DNA of 34,703 nucleotides from Lachnospiraceae bacterium (lineage in GTDB: Bacteria > Bacillota > Clostridia > Lachnospirales > Lachnospiraceae): assembly GCA_021770785.1 (NCBI GenBank), contig JAETQH010000048.1, forward strand, positions 1 to 34,703, read 5' to 3'. The notes under the pieces were generated by a model. That model was not told the origin of the DNA. It made no database searches and saw nothing but the letters and a program-made list of their open reading frames with translations. Below, piece by piece: positions 16,351-24,455 of the stretch. Each line of letters opens with the position of its first letter. Within the stretch, counting starts at the first letter, position 1. The position numbers and the translations under genes were made by a program.

Positions 16351-17523
16351 GTGTTAAGTGAAAAGTTAAAACAGGAATTAATTCGCTCGATAGAGCGCGG
16401 AGAAGTTGCCGGAGCAAATATTCTCATTTTGAAGGACGGAAAAGAGGCGGCGTACGCCCAGGCGGGATATGCGGATTTAGAGCAAAAGAGACTTTTTGAG
16501 CGGGACACCATCACAAGGATTTATTCCATGACAAAGCCGGTGACCTCCGCTGCGGCGATGGCGCTGATGGAGCGTGGGCTTTTGGACTTAGGGGCAAATG
16601 TGCAGGAGTTTCTGCCGGGCTTTCAGAATGCTATAGTGGCGGGAGAAGAGGGGCTTATACCAGTGCGCCGCCCGGTACGTATTCAGGATCTGCTGCAGAT
16701 GACCTCCGGGCTGGTTTACGGTGGTGCAGCCCCCTGCATTAGCTATCCAGAAACAGAAAAATTATTTGAGGAAATCAAAGCGAAGCTTTTCGGGGAAGAG
16801 CCTTTGGGGACGGTGGAGATTGCGAACCGATTAGGACAGATACCGCTGGCATTTCAGCCGGGCAGCGCATGGCAGTACGGGACATCTGCGGATGTGCTGG
16901 GGGCGGTGATTGAGGTAATCAGCGGGAAACGGTTTGGGGAATTTTTAAGGGAGACCTTTTTTGAACCGCTAGAGATGGAAGATACGGCATTTTATGTGCC
17001 GAAAGAAAAACAGCCCCGTCTGGCGAAGGTATATGAGCGGACGGCGGAGGGGTTGGCATTATATACCCAGAGCCATTTGGGAATCATGAATAGTATGGAA
17101 AAACAGCCGGCATTTGAATCCGGCGGTGCGGGGCTTGCCTCCACCATGGATGATTATTCCCATTTTGCCGCAATGCTGATGGCACAGGGACGGTATAAAG
17201 GGAGAGAGATTTTAAAATCGCAGACGGTACGCTTTATGACCCGGGCGGAGCTTTTAAGCTGGCAGCAGGAGGTGTTTGACCATAACTGGGACAGCCTGGG
17301 AGGATATACCTACGGCAATCTTATGCGGGTGGCAAAGGAGCCGGGCAAGACATTTTTCATGGCAACGGAAGGGGAATACGGCTGGGATGGCTGGCTGGGG
17401 GATTATTTCAGCAACAGCCCGAAAAACGGAATTACCATACTGATTTCCCAGCAGCTTCGTGACGCGGGTACGACTTCCCTGACTAGGCGGCTGAAAAACA
17501 TGGTGTGGAGCGAACTGGCGTAA
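16351..17523 (+). CDS. Serine hydrolase of the beta-lactamase (class C-like) family
   Basis: This 390-residue protein has the fold signatures of class C beta-lactamases, family VIII esterases and DD-peptidases. The nucleophile motif SxxK is SMTK in RIYSMTKPVTSAAAMALME (residues about 60-63), and the second motif is YGT in AWQYGTSADVLGAVIE; family VIII esterases often show this departure from YxN. The third motif is probably near the C terminus around GWDGWLGDYFSN. No signal peptide is present, so it should be cytoplasmic, which favours an esterase over a cell-wall enzyme. It starts at GTG 16351, with GAAGGA about 6 nt upstream. The substrate is unknown. Confidence 0.85.
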   Translation: MLSEKLKQELIRSIERGEVAGANILILKDGKEAAYAQAGYADLEQKRLFERDTITRIYSMTKPVTSAAAMALMERGLLDLGANVQEFLPGFQNAIVAGEEGLIPVRRPVRIQDLLQMTSGLVYGGAAPCISYPETEKLFEEIKAKLFGEEPLGTVEIANRLGQIPLAFQPGSAWQYGTSADVLGAVIEVISGKRFGEFLRETFFEPLEMEDTAFYVPKEKQPRLAKVYERTAEGLALYTQSHLGIMNSMEKQPAFESGGAGLASTMDDYSHFAAMLMAQGRYKGREILKSQTVRFMTRAELLSWQQEVFDHNWDSLGGYTYGNLMRVAKEPGKTFFMATEGEYGWDGWLGDYFSNSPKNGITILISQQLRDAGTTSLTRRLKNMVWSELA

Positions 17524-17566
17524 ATACGCCGAAAAACCCGGTTTCACAGAAGGGAGCGGAGTAGTA

Positions 17567-17653
17567 GGTTGAAAAAATCCTATATCGGAATTTTTTCAAC
17601 CCCAAGTTTGTGCGCATACGCCCAAACTTGAGATGCACAAAAGGCGTGTGCGT
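17567..17653 (+). other. Leader with mutually exclusive hairpins upstream of the vWA-like gene
   Basis: Hairpin 1 pairs 17567-17580 with 17587-17601 (GGTTGAAAAAA with TTTTTTCAACC). Hairpin 2 pairs 17603-17614 with 17619-17630 (CAAGTTTG, CAAACTTG, 11 of 12 pairs). Bases 17612-17622 can instead pair completely with 17643-17653 (GCGCATACGCC with GGCGTGTGCGT, two GU pairs), which would break hairpin 2 and end 3 nt before the GGAGG of the next gene. Confidence 0.5.
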
Positions 17654-17665
17654 ATGGAGGAAAGG

Positions 17666-18184
17666 ATGAATAAATCACCGGTTTTTCTGAAAAATTTTAA
17701 AAATACAGTAGAGCGCATTCTTCATGTGCCGGGAAATTATACCGGGCAGATATTGGAGATGGCGGTGGTCATTGACGGCAGCCTGAGCCGTGAGCAGGTG
17801 GCGGACTATCTGCCGGAGCTGCTGGGGACGCTGAAAATCCACAGTGAAGTGTTCCGCAATGTGCGGCTGAACGTGGTGCAGTGGCAGGGAGATGAAAACA
17901 TTACGTGTAAAGTCAGCCCAATGTCTATGGTGCAGCTGAGCAGCTATTATGAAGATTATCAGCAGCAGCTCTGTAAAAAGAACTTTGAAAAGTTAATTTC
18001 TTATTTAAGATTATTCCAGGCGCGGGCAAAACTCATTATTCTATTGACGGACGGAAAGTATCAGGTAGAGCAGGAGGAGTTGTTGCAGCGTGCCATGCAG
18101 CCTTTTCTAGAAAAGAAGCTCATGCAGGTGGTTCTCACCGGTGACGGGGCGGATATCCGTTACCGGGTAGAGAGAGTTGTGTAA
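17666..18184 (+). CDS. vWA-like (MIDAS) protein of unknown function
   Basis: This 172-residue soluble protein has the order of a von Willebrand A-type fold: AVVIDGSLSREQVADYLPEL supplies a DxSxS metal-site motif (DGSLS) after a hydrophobic strand, then RLNVVQWQGDENI, then LIILLTDGKYQVEQEE with the TDG loop, then LMQVVLTGDGADIRYRVE. It looks like the vWA-like domain of the DUF2201 group, but without the usual long N-terminal part and without an AAA ATPase neighbour. GGAGG at 17656-17660 supports ATG 17666; the in-frame ATG at 17633 lies within the leader structures. The gap to the serine hydrolase is about 140 nt. Confidence 0.6.
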   Translation: MNKSPVFLKNFKNTVERILHVPGNYTGQILEMAVVIDGSLSREQVADYLPELLGTLKIHSEVFRNVRLNVVQWQGDENITCKVSPMSMVQLSSYYEDYQQQLCKKNFEKLISYLRLFQARAKLIILLTDGKYQVEQEELLQRAMQPFLEKKLMQVVLTGDGADIRYRVERVV

Positions 18185-18209
18185 GTTTTTCCGGCGGGGA
18201 AGAAAGTGA

Positions 18210-18238
18210 TTGAAAAGCTGTCTGAAACCAGTTATGAT
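18210..18238 (+). promoter_or_regulatory. Promoter of the aroE-aroK operon
   Basis: TTGAAA (18210-18215), a 17-bp spacer and TATGAT (18233-18238). The leader contains a perfect hairpin GGCACCT / AGGTGCC (18285-18301), 8 nt before the ribosome-binding site and without a U-run, so it might affect translation start. Confidence 0.7.
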
Positions 18239-18320
18239 AATAGTATTCCTAATTTAAAAAGAACGAAAAAGCAGAGTAAATACAGGCACCTAACAGGTGC
18301 CGGACAAAAAGGAGAAAGCA

Positions 18321-19190
18321 ATGGAAAGCAGAATTTCAGGACATACAGGATTATTGGCATTAATTGGCTCTCCGGTGGGACATTCCGGCTCCCCAGCGAT
18401 GTACAATTACAGCTTCGAACGTTTGGGCTTAGATTATGCCTATGTGGCATTTGATATCAAGGTAGAGGAAGTAAAGGACGCTATTGCGGCGATGAAAACC
18501 TTTAAAATGCGGGGCTGCAACGTTACCATGCCCTGTAAGACAGAGGCGTTTAAATATATGGATGATCTGTCCCCGGCAGCACGTATCATCGGGGCGGTGA
18601 ATACGATTGTCAACGACGATGGAAAGCTGACGGGATACATTACAGACGGGGAAGGATTTGTCGCAAATTTAAAAGACCACGGCATTGATATTAAGGGAAA
18701 GAAAATTACAGTGGCAGGCGGCGGCGGAGCTGCTACGGCAATTCAGGTACAGTGCGCCTTAGACGGGGCGAGGGAGATTTCTATTTTTAATATTAAGGAC
18801 GATTTCTTTGAGCGTACCTTAGCGACAGCAGAGAAAATCAGAAAGGAAGTGCCCTCCTGCACCGTGAATGTATACGATATCGCGGACACAGCGAAAATGA
18901 CGGAGGAAATACAGTCCAGTGATATTTTTGCCAACGCCACGATTGTGGGTATGAAGCCCATGGAAAATGAGAGCGTGGTGAAGGATCTTGCTGCTTTCCG
19001 TCCCGGCCTTGTGGTGGCGGACGCTGTCTATAACCCGGAAGAGACAAGACTGCTCCGGGAGGCAAAGGAGGCGGGCTGCACCTGTATCAACGGAAAGGGA
19101 ATGCTGCTGTGGCAGGGCGTTGCGGCATTTAAGCTTTACACGGGGCAGGATATGCCGGTGGAAGAGGTAAAAGAGAAATTTTTCAGATAG
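18321..19190 (+). CDS. aroE: Shikimate dehydrogenase
   Basis: This 289-residue enzyme reduces 3-dehydroshikimate to shikimate with NAD(P)H. The substrate-binding N-terminal part has IGSPVGHSGSPAMYNYSFE and the catalytic lysine in GCNVTMPCKTEAFKYMD; YITDGEGF supplies the partner Asp; the nucleotide-binding glycine-rich loop is VAGGGGAATAIQ. The length and the S-G-S-P start fit the AroE/YdiB family; a preference for quinate cannot be excluded. AGGAG lies about 7 nt before the ATG. The shikimate kinase gene follows 9 nt downstream, so the two act in consecutive steps of the chorismate pathway. Confidence 0.93.
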   Translation: MESRISGHTGLLALIGSPVGHSGSPAMYNYSFERLGLDYAYVAFDIKVEEVKDAIAAMKTFKMRGCNVTMPCKTEAFKYMDDLSPAARIIGAVNTIVNDDGKLTGYITDGEGFVANLKDHGIDIKGKKITVAGGGGAATAIQVQCALDGAREISIFNIKDDFFERTLATAEKIRKEVPSCTVNVYDIADTAKMTEEIQSSDIFANATIVGMKPMENESVVKDLAAFRPGLVVADAVYNPEETRLLREAKEAGCTCINGKGMLLWQGVAAFKLYTGQDMPVEEVKEKFFR

Positions 19191-19199
19191 GGGGCCGTC

Positions 19200-19706
19200 A
19201 TGAAAAATATTTATCTGATTGGTTTTATGGGAGCCGGAAAAAGCACCATTGCCAGGGAACTTGTGAAAATGAAGGATGCAAAGCGCATTGAGATGGACCA
19301 GATGATTGTGGATCAGCAGGGAATGGAGATTTCCGATATTTTTGAAAAATATGGGGAAACGTATTTCAGGGATTTGGAGACGGAGCTGCTCCGCTCCTTT
19401 CTGGGAAAGGAAAATATGGTGGTTTCCTGCGGAGGCGGCAGCGTGCTGCGGGATGAAAATGCAGCTTTAATGAAAGAAAACGGCTGTATCGTATTGTTGA
19501 AAGCAACCCCGGAGACGATTTACGAGCGTGTGAAAAACAGTACGGACCGCCCGATTTTAAACGGGAACATGAACGTGGAGTTTATCCGGGAGCTGATGGA
19601 GAAACGGAGAGAGCGCTATGAAACGGTGGCGGACATCACTATCTGTGTGGACGGAAAAGAAAAGCAGGAGGTCTGCCGGGAGGTTCTTGCGGCGTTAGGA
19701 GAGTAG
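19200..19706 (+). CDS. aroK: Shikimate kinase
   Basis: This 168-residue kinase phosphorylates shikimate at the 3-position. The P-loop is YLIGFMGAGKSTIARELVKM; the shikimate-binding part is MDQMIVDQQGMEISDIFEK followed by GETYFRDLETELLRSF; the Walker B-like glycine motif is VSCGGGSVL; the lid holds NSTDRPIL with its arginine. The length is typical. It is in one operon with aroE and with the small gene 2 nt downstream. Confidence 0.93.
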   Translation: MKNIYLIGFMGAGKSTIARELVKMKDAKRIEMDQMIVDQQGMEISDIFEKYGETYFRDLETELLRSFLGKENMVVSCGGGSVLRDENAALMKENGCIVLLKATPETIYERVKNSTDRPILNGNMNVEFIRELMEKRRERYETVADITICVDGKEKQEVCREVLAALGE

Positions 19707-19708
19707 AT

Positions 19709-19882
19709 ATGTTCGAGAGAGTAGACTATATTGTTGCGAAAATAGACGGCGATTACGCCTATTTAAGGCGGGTGGATGCGCCGGAGGAAGAGTTAAAATG
19801 TGTGGCGCGGGCGCTGCTGCCGGAGGCGATTATGGAGGGCAGCTGTCTGGCATATGAAATGATGCAGTACACGTTGTTATAG
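19709..19882 (+). CDS. Small conserved protein, DUF3006-like (57 aa)
   Basis: ATG 19709 lies 2 nt after the aroK stop, with AGGAGAG at the end of aroK as ribosome-binding site. The peptide starts MFERVDYIVAKIDGDYAYLRR and ends YEMMQYTLL. The opening, a short beta strand followed by IDGDYAYL, and the ALLPEAIMEGSCL centre recall the small DUF3006-type beta-barrel proteins that begin with an xGDYAVL motif. The codon use matches aroK and the tight spacing supports translation. The role is unknown. Confidence 0.65.
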   Translation: MFERVDYIVAKIDGDYAYLRRVDAPEEELKCVARALLPEAIMEGSCLAYEMMQYTLL

Positions 19883-19922
19883 ACGTTTACATGAGATAAA
19901 GTGTCAGAAAGAGGGGCGGGGT

Positions 19923-20522
19923 ATGACTTATTCATTTATGCTGGAGGGCGAATTTCCGGATGAAACTGTGAAAGCCGCCTATGAGCAGATTGAGGGGAAG
20001 TTAGAAGAAGCAGAAAATCTCTATTGGAAGCAGCCGAGGGAGTGCGGCATGAAGCTTCGGGAGGCGGCGGAAACCATCTGCCACTTTTATAATGGATATT
20101 ATGGCATCGGTTTCCCGGCGGAGACGACCATGGAGCAGTATTTGTGCTATACCAGCGACGAAGCCCATAACGTTATGGTAAGCCGTTTTTTAAGCAGTGC
20201 CAGGAAGGAACAGCGGGACAGGCTGAACAAACTGAGAGTTCTGGGGGATGACTGTATCAGCGGAAAGGAAGGCTCCGACCGGGGGATGCGTTATGAGGAC
20301 CGGATGGCGCAGAATGCGGAGAAAATGTTAGATACCATGATGGAAGTCATCAAGGAAATGTGCCGTAGGATTAACGGGAGAACGGATGTGGAAGATTACT
20401 GGGTCTATGAGGATAAAATGCCGGGCTACTCTGAGACGGAAGAACGTTTCCCACAGGAGGAAGAGTCAGAACCGACGAAAAAAAAGTCTTTCTGGGCGAA
20501 GCTTTTCTCCGGGAAAAAATAA
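19923..20522 (+). CDS. Hypothetical helical protein, weakly DUF4145-like
   Basis: This 199-residue protein is mostly helical and acidic, with a Lys-rich tail (KKKSFWAKLFSGKK) that could touch the membrane. The stretch YWKQPRECGMKLREAAETICH has the look of the DUF4145 helical domain, in which a conserved Arg lies in the first long helix, but this resemblance is weak. A GGGGCGGGG-like purine stretch precedes the ATG at 19923. It lies 40 nt after the small gene and before a strong terminator, so it closes the aroE operon. Confidence 0.6.
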   Translation: MTYSFMLEGEFPDETVKAAYEQIEGKLEEAENLYWKQPRECGMKLREAAETICHFYNGYYGIGFPAETTMEQYLCYTSDEAHNVMVSRFLSSARKEQRDRLNKLRVLGDDCISGKEGSDRGMRYEDRMAQNAEKMLDTMMEVIKEMCRRINGRTDVEDYWVYEDKMPGYSETEERFPQEEESEPTKKKSFWAKLFSGKK

Positions 20523-20525
20523 AAA

Positions 20526-20577
20526 AAACAGCTGTTTGAAAGCAAAGAACAAAAATGCTTTCAGACAGCTGTTTCTT
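20526..20577. terminator. Bidirectional terminator closing the aro operon
   Basis: A 19-bp stem with minor mismatches pairs 20526-20544 (AAACAGCTGTTTGAAAGCA) with 20556-20574, with A-rich and T-rich flanks on both sides. Confidence 0.85.
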
Positions 20578-20586
20578 TATGCACAC

Positions 20587-20667
20587 GGGCGGGCAAGGAA
20601 TTATCGCCGATGAAGCGGCGCCCGCCCGGCGCAGCGAGTAGGGGAAGAAGAAACTTTCCTACTCGAT
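20587..20667. other. GC-rich inverted repeats between convergent genes
   Basis: GGGCGGGC (20587-20594) pairs with the nearby GCCCGCCC, with CGCCG/CGGCG nested inside. A second stem, CGAGTAGG with CCTACTCG, lies at about 20634-20667. Neither stem has a U-run, so they are not standard terminators. They fill the gap between the aro operon and the tautomerase gene; no gene is seen. Confidence 0.4.
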
Positions 20668-20675
20668 TGCCGCAA

Positions 20676-21020
20676 TTAAAAATCGGAACCGTTCCAGCCC
20701 CAGTTTTCGGTAGGGTAATAGGAAACATAAATGCGGTTTTGGTCAATGCCCAGTTCCCTCTCAAAGAGACTGCAGACTTCTCCGGTCATTCTGTCGCAGG
20801 CAGCCGCATCCGGCGTGCCGAAAAGCTTCACTTCCACATAGGCGGTGTCGCCGTTCTGGTTTCCCTGAAAATATAGGTTAGCCTTGTCGGTATATCCTGT
20901 CATAATCCAGTTTTCCCCTTTGCCGAGGCAGGAAGAGACGATGGCGTTTAAGGACGCCGTTAAACTGTCGCATTTTGCCTTATCAAGAGTTACGGTAGTC
21001 TGTGTGTGGATAAATGGCAT
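20676..21020 (-). CDS. MIF-like tautomerase superfamily protein
   Basis: This 114-residue protein starts MPFIHTQTTVTLD, so proline becomes residue 1 after Met removal, as the catalytic base of the tautomerase/MIF superfamily requires. It also has the MIF-length chain, a GENWIMTGY segment like the MIF stretch around residue 30-40, and IYVSYYPTENWGWNGSDF at the C terminus, which matches the eukaryotic MIF ending (NAANVGWNG-type). It should form a homotrimer with phenylpyruvate tautomerase-type activity. It has AAGGAGG 7 nt before the ATG and its own strong promoter. Whether it is exported is unclear; no signal peptide is present. Confidence 0.9.
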   Translation of the reverse strand: MPFIHTQTTVTLDKAKCDSLTASLNAIVSSCLGKGENWIMTGYTDKANLYFQGNQNGDTAYVEVKLFGTPDAAACDRMTGEVCSLFERELGIDQNRIYVSYYPTENWGWNGSDF

Positions 21021-21056
21021 AAAAAATCCTCCTTGCGTTGAAATGTTTGTAAAAAA

Positions 21057-21085
21057 ATCCTAGCATGATTTGTGCACATTGTCAA
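21057..21085 (-). promoter_or_regulatory. Promoter of the MIF-like gene
   Basis: On the minus strand: a perfect TTGACA (21080-21085), a 17-bp spacer and TAGGAT (21057-21062). It lies within the short gap after the ABC permease gene. Confidence 0.75.
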
Positions 21086-21106
21086 TTTATAAGGCAGACA
21101 CAGCAT

Positions 21107-23608
21107 TTATTCTGCATGTTCCATAGAATCCACAATACTGTAATTGCGAATGTCTCGCAGCGGAATTGCGGCAGACAGCAGGCAGGCGGCAATGGAGAGG
21201 AGGGAAGCTTCCGTGGCAGCTGCCAGTGGAAATGTGGTAAACTGCAAAAGGTCCGTTGTGGCCGCGTGGATAAAAACGGTACAAAGATACCCGCAGAAGC
21301 TTCCCGCCAGCGCTGCGGTTAAGCCGTAAATGGCGCTTTCCCATAAAAAAGTTCTACAGAGGCTCCCGGCGCTCATTCCGATGGCCCGCTGAATGCCGAT
21401 TTCCTGTAAACGGGTGTGGATATTGGTGGAAACTGTATTGATGATGTTTAAAATGCCGATAAGGCCCACAAAGAGGATAAGCCCCCAGGAGAGCAGTTTT
21501 ATCTGGGTAAAGCTTTCCTCTAGCTGGCGGTCCGTTTCCTCATAAGAGAGAAACGTAGTTCCCGGATAACCGGCGCAGAGGTCATTGAGCAGGGCATCAA
21601 CAGCATTACGGTCAGCGTCAGCGGTCAGGGCTGGGAGAAGCTCTGCGTAGGTGCTGCTGCCTGTCAGACCGGAAAAAAGGCGGTCGCTTACAATTAACTG
21701 GATACCGTTGATAAACCCGCTATTTCCCACACTGAGGTATCCGTCATAATTATTTAAGGTAAAAAGAACAGGCAGTTTTTGCCCCGCCACGATAACGTCG
21801 CTTCCGGCGGCAATCTCGGAACGGGGAATTTCCTGCCCTCCAATGTTGAGGGGAATGGGATTTCGGACAATACAGCCCTTTCCCTGCCGGAAAGCTTCTA
21901 ATTCTTCCGAGGTCAGCATGGAACCGAAAAAGGCATCCAGATAGCTGTCGTTTAAACCGAGAATCTGGAAGGTTTCACCGGGCTGAAGCGTGAAATCTAA
22001 GGCAATGCCCGTTATCTGCCCCGTTTTGTCCTGTTCATAAAGGGAAAACTGCATGGCGGCAACGGAAAAAATATTCTCGTTGGCCTCTAACTTTTCTAGT
22101 TCTTCCGGCGAAAATCCCACCGTTTCATTGATGAGGGAATAATCTCCTAAGTGCTCTGTTTCCTTTGAGCCGGCAGCATTCAGCATACCGACAGAGCTTT
22201 GCAGGGCAATAAACACCGCAATGCTCATTGTCAGGGAAAGAACGGTAACGGTCGTTCTTGCCGGGTTTCTCTTTAGATTTAACGCTGCATAGTACCGCTC
22301 GAAATTCCGGATTTTTCCTGTTTGGCGGCGCCTGCGCTTAATCTTTAAGGGAACGCCGGACATAGCAGTAACCGGAGCCGCTTTAGCCGCAAAGGAAGCG
22401 GCGGGAAAAGCTGCAAGAAAAGCAAACAACAGGGTAATCAGGGCGCTTGCTGCCAAATAGAAGGGTTCTGCGCCGCTGTTTTCGGCAATCAGGCGTGTAA
22501 GCTCACTGCTGTCGGACACCAGAAATAAATCGGGGGACAGCAGGCTTGTGGAGGCGGTTAAAATCCCCTTGGCAGAGAGGACACCAAAGAAAAGCCCCAC
22601 GGGGATTCCTGCGCCGCATAACAGCAGAACCTCTAGGGTAACGATGACATAAAGCTGGTGCTTTCGTGCACCGATTGCCCGCAGCGTGCCGTACTGCTCC
22701 AGACGTTTGGCAACGGCAATCTTCAAAATATTATAAATCACAAGCCCGGCGGCAATCAGAAAGAGAGCACCGATTAGAACTCCGGCAAACAAAGTGAAGG
22801 AAAAGCCCTCGTCAGAAAAATCCGTATCGGCAGCTTCCCTGTCGTAGGGAATATGCAGTGCATCGAGATAGACCGTATTGTACATGGTATCCAATTCGTG
22901 AATTTCTAACGCAGCAGCAATATCATGGACGGTTTCCTGAAAAGAATTTTTATCCGCTGTGCGGATATCCGCAATGAAATAGAGGTATTCTTCGGGAAGA
23001 ACTTCTTCCGCTGTGCCGCAGCCCACAATGCCCTGCAGGATGCCGGAGCTGTAGTTGATATAATTGCTCTCCGTAATTCCAGTAAGGACAAAATCCTGCC
23101 GATAGGAAAAGCTCTCTGTCATAATGCCGTGGCGCAGCGCCTTTTCCAGGGTCAGGGTAACGGTATCTCCAATCCTCCCGGTAAAGCCGAGAAGCTGCAG
23201 GGCGTCCTTTGGCAAAGCAATTTCCATCGGCTGTTCCGGCAGCCTTCCCTCCTTTATTGTGGTGACGGAGGGATAGGCATCCCCGGAACCCTCCTGATAT
23301 TCCACCAGGGAAAGGGTGAGGGAGCTGTTTAGTTTTATGGTTCCGAGGTCAATGGACAACCCCACATAGGACAGCCTGGGCTCGTTTTGCAGGAAAGCGG
23401 TCTGTTCCTTCGTCAACTGCATAAAGGTGGCGTAGCGGTCGCCGCCTATGGCGATTGCCTGCTGCTGGCGCATGGCAGAGAGAACCCCTGCGGATTGTCC
23501 GATGGCGGCAGTCATCATGGTGGAAAGAATCAACGCGATGAAAATTAGAAAAGAGGTCATTTTCTGCGCCCAAAGTTCTTTATATGCCAATCTGCGATAA
23601 GATTTCAT
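21107..23608 (-). CDS. ABC transporter permease, FtsX/MacB family with two halves
   Basis: This 833-residue membrane protein has the duplicated FtsX layout: a first membrane segment (residues about 17-38), a large extracellular MacB_PCD-like domain, three membrane segments around 270-420 (FTLFAGVLIGALFLIAAGLV and the two that follow), a second extracellular region starting at about 460 (SLTMSIAVFIALQSS), and a final three-segment block (about 700-815). EQYGTLRAIGARKHQLY and LQEIGIQRAIGMSAGSL are the paired cytoplasmic coupling motifs. It overlaps the upstream ATPase gene by 4 bp. Such permeases act as mechanotransducers or exporters of peptides or lipophilic drugs. The two-component genes and shared upstream box suggest stress or antimicrobial induction. 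Confidence 0.9.
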   Translation of the reverse strand: MKSYRRLAYKELWAQKMTSFLIFIALILSTMMTAAIGQSAGVLSAMRQQQAIAIGGDRYATFMQLTKEQTAFLQNEPRLSYVGLSIDLGTIKLNSSLTLSLVEYQEGSGDAYPSVTTIKEGRLPEQPMEIALPKDALQLLGFTGRIGDTVTLTLEKALRHGIMTESFSYRQDFVLTGITESNYINYSSGILQGIVGCGTAEEVLPEEYLYFIADIRTADKNSFQETVHDIAAALEIHELDTMYNTVYLDALHIPYDREAADTDFSDEGFSFTLFAGVLIGALFLIAAGLVIYNILKIAVAKRLEQYGTLRAIGARKHQLYVIVTLEVLLLCGAGIPVGLFFGVLSAKGILTASTSLLSPDLFLVSDSSELTRLIAENSGAEPFYLAASALITLLFAFLAAFPAASFAAKAAPVTAMSGVPLKIKRRRRQTGKIRNFERYYAALNLKRNPARTTVTVLSLTMSIAVFIALQSSVGMLNAAGSKETEHLGDYSLINETVGFSPEELEKLEANENIFSVAAMQFSLYEQDKTGQITGIALDFTLQPGETFQILGLNDSYLDAFFGSMLTSEELEAFRQGKGCIVRNPIPLNIGGQEIPRSEIAAGSDVIVAGQKLPVLFTLNNYDGYLSVGNSGFINGIQLIVSDRLFSGLTGSSTYAELLPALTADADRNAVDALLNDLCAGYPGTTFLSYEETDRQLEESFTQIKLLSWGLILFVGLIGILNIINTVSTNIHTRLQEIGIQRAIGMSAGSLCRTFLWESAIYGLTAALAGSFCGYLCTVFIHAATTDLLQFTTFPLAAATEASLLSIAACLLSAAIPLRDIRNYSIVDSMEHAE

Positions 23609-24279
23609 TCTGCTGTCACCTCCGAAAGTACACCGTCCGTCATGACGACATGGCGTTCCGCCATCCGGGCAATCCGCTGGTCATGGGTGATAATCACCAG
23701 AGCTTTGCCAAACTCCCTGTGAACACTTTTCAGCAGCTCCATAACTTCGCCGCCGCTCTTCGTATCCAAATTTCCGGTAGGTTCATCCGCAAAAATCACA
23801 TCCGGCCGGGCAATCAGGGCACGGGCAATGGCAACCCGCTGCTGTTGCCCACCGGACAGCTCACAGGGCAGATGCTCCAAACGGTCAGAAATCCCTAAAA
23901 GCTTTGTAATCCGCTCAAAATAGGCTTCATCAGGCTGCTTTTTGTCCAACAGCAGAGGCATAAGAATATTTTCCCGGGCAGTCAGCACCGGAAGCAGATG
24001 AAACTTCTGGAAAATAAATCCAATACGCCGCCTGCGGAAGTCAGAAAGCTCCCTGTCCGTAAGCCGGTAAATATCTCTGCTGTCATAGCTAAGACTGCCG
24101 GAAGTGGGACGGTCCAAACCAGACAACAGGTGCAGCAGTGTGCTTTTACCACTGCCGGAAGGCCCCATAATAGAAAGAAAATCCCCATCAGAAAGACTGA
24201 GACTGGCATGGCTTAAAGCCGTTACCCGGTTTTCACCGCTGCCGTAAATCTTGCATAAATCGTTCGCTTCGATTTTCAT
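23605..24279 (-). CDS. ABC transporter ATP-binding protein (MacB/LolD family)
   Basis: This 224-residue ATPase energises the adjacent permease. Walker A is GPSGSGKST (residues about 39-47), the Q-loop is IFQKFHLLP, the signature is [16 protein letters not shown], Walker B is [19 protein letters not shown], and the H-loop is [10 protein letters not shown]. The start is the ATG at 24279, which begins [15 protein letters not shown] and has AAGGAG upstream; the longer open frame to 24354 adds 25 residues unlike the family. The end overlaps the permease start (ATGA), so they are translationally coupled. Confidence 0.93.
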   Translation of the reverse strand: MKIEANDLCKIYGSGENRVTALSHASLSLSDGDFLSIMGPSGSGKSTLLHLLSGLDRPTSGSLSYDSRDIYRLTDRELSDFRRRRIGFIFQKFHLLPVLTARENILMPLLLDKKQPDEAYFERITKLLGISDRLEHLPCELSGGQQQRVAIARALIARPDVIFADEPTGNLDTKSGGEVMELLKSVHREFGKALVIITHDQRIARMAERHVVMTDGVLSEVTAE

Positions 24280-24382
24280 AGAAATTACACTCCTTTTGTA
24301 AATGAATAGTGTTTCAGGAGTAAAGAGCCTGCCGAAACATCGTAGATAAGGCATCCCTTATAACACCTGAAACTATAAGCCG

Positions 24383-24419
24383 AGTGTAACGCAGAAAACT
24401 CAAGAAAATCTCAAGATTT
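24383..24419 (-). promoter_or_regulatory. ABC exporter promoter region with direct-repeat regulator box
   Basis: Two CTCAAGA units 11 bp apart (24399-24405 and 24410-24416; on the minus strand TCTTGAG repeats) cover the -35 region. The only -10 candidate, TACACT (24383-24388 on the minus strand), is poor, and its spacing from TTGAGA is 20. This looks like an activator-dependent promoter. The same box occurs before the response regulator gene at 26436-26456. Confidence 0.65.
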
Positions 24420-24455
24420 CAGAATTATTTTTTATAGAAACTTCGGAGCGGTAAA

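Noticed and set aside
20587..20667. Terminators of the MIF-like gene
   Set aside because: The stems are strong, but no U-tract follows on the minus strand; they are listed only as inverted repeats.
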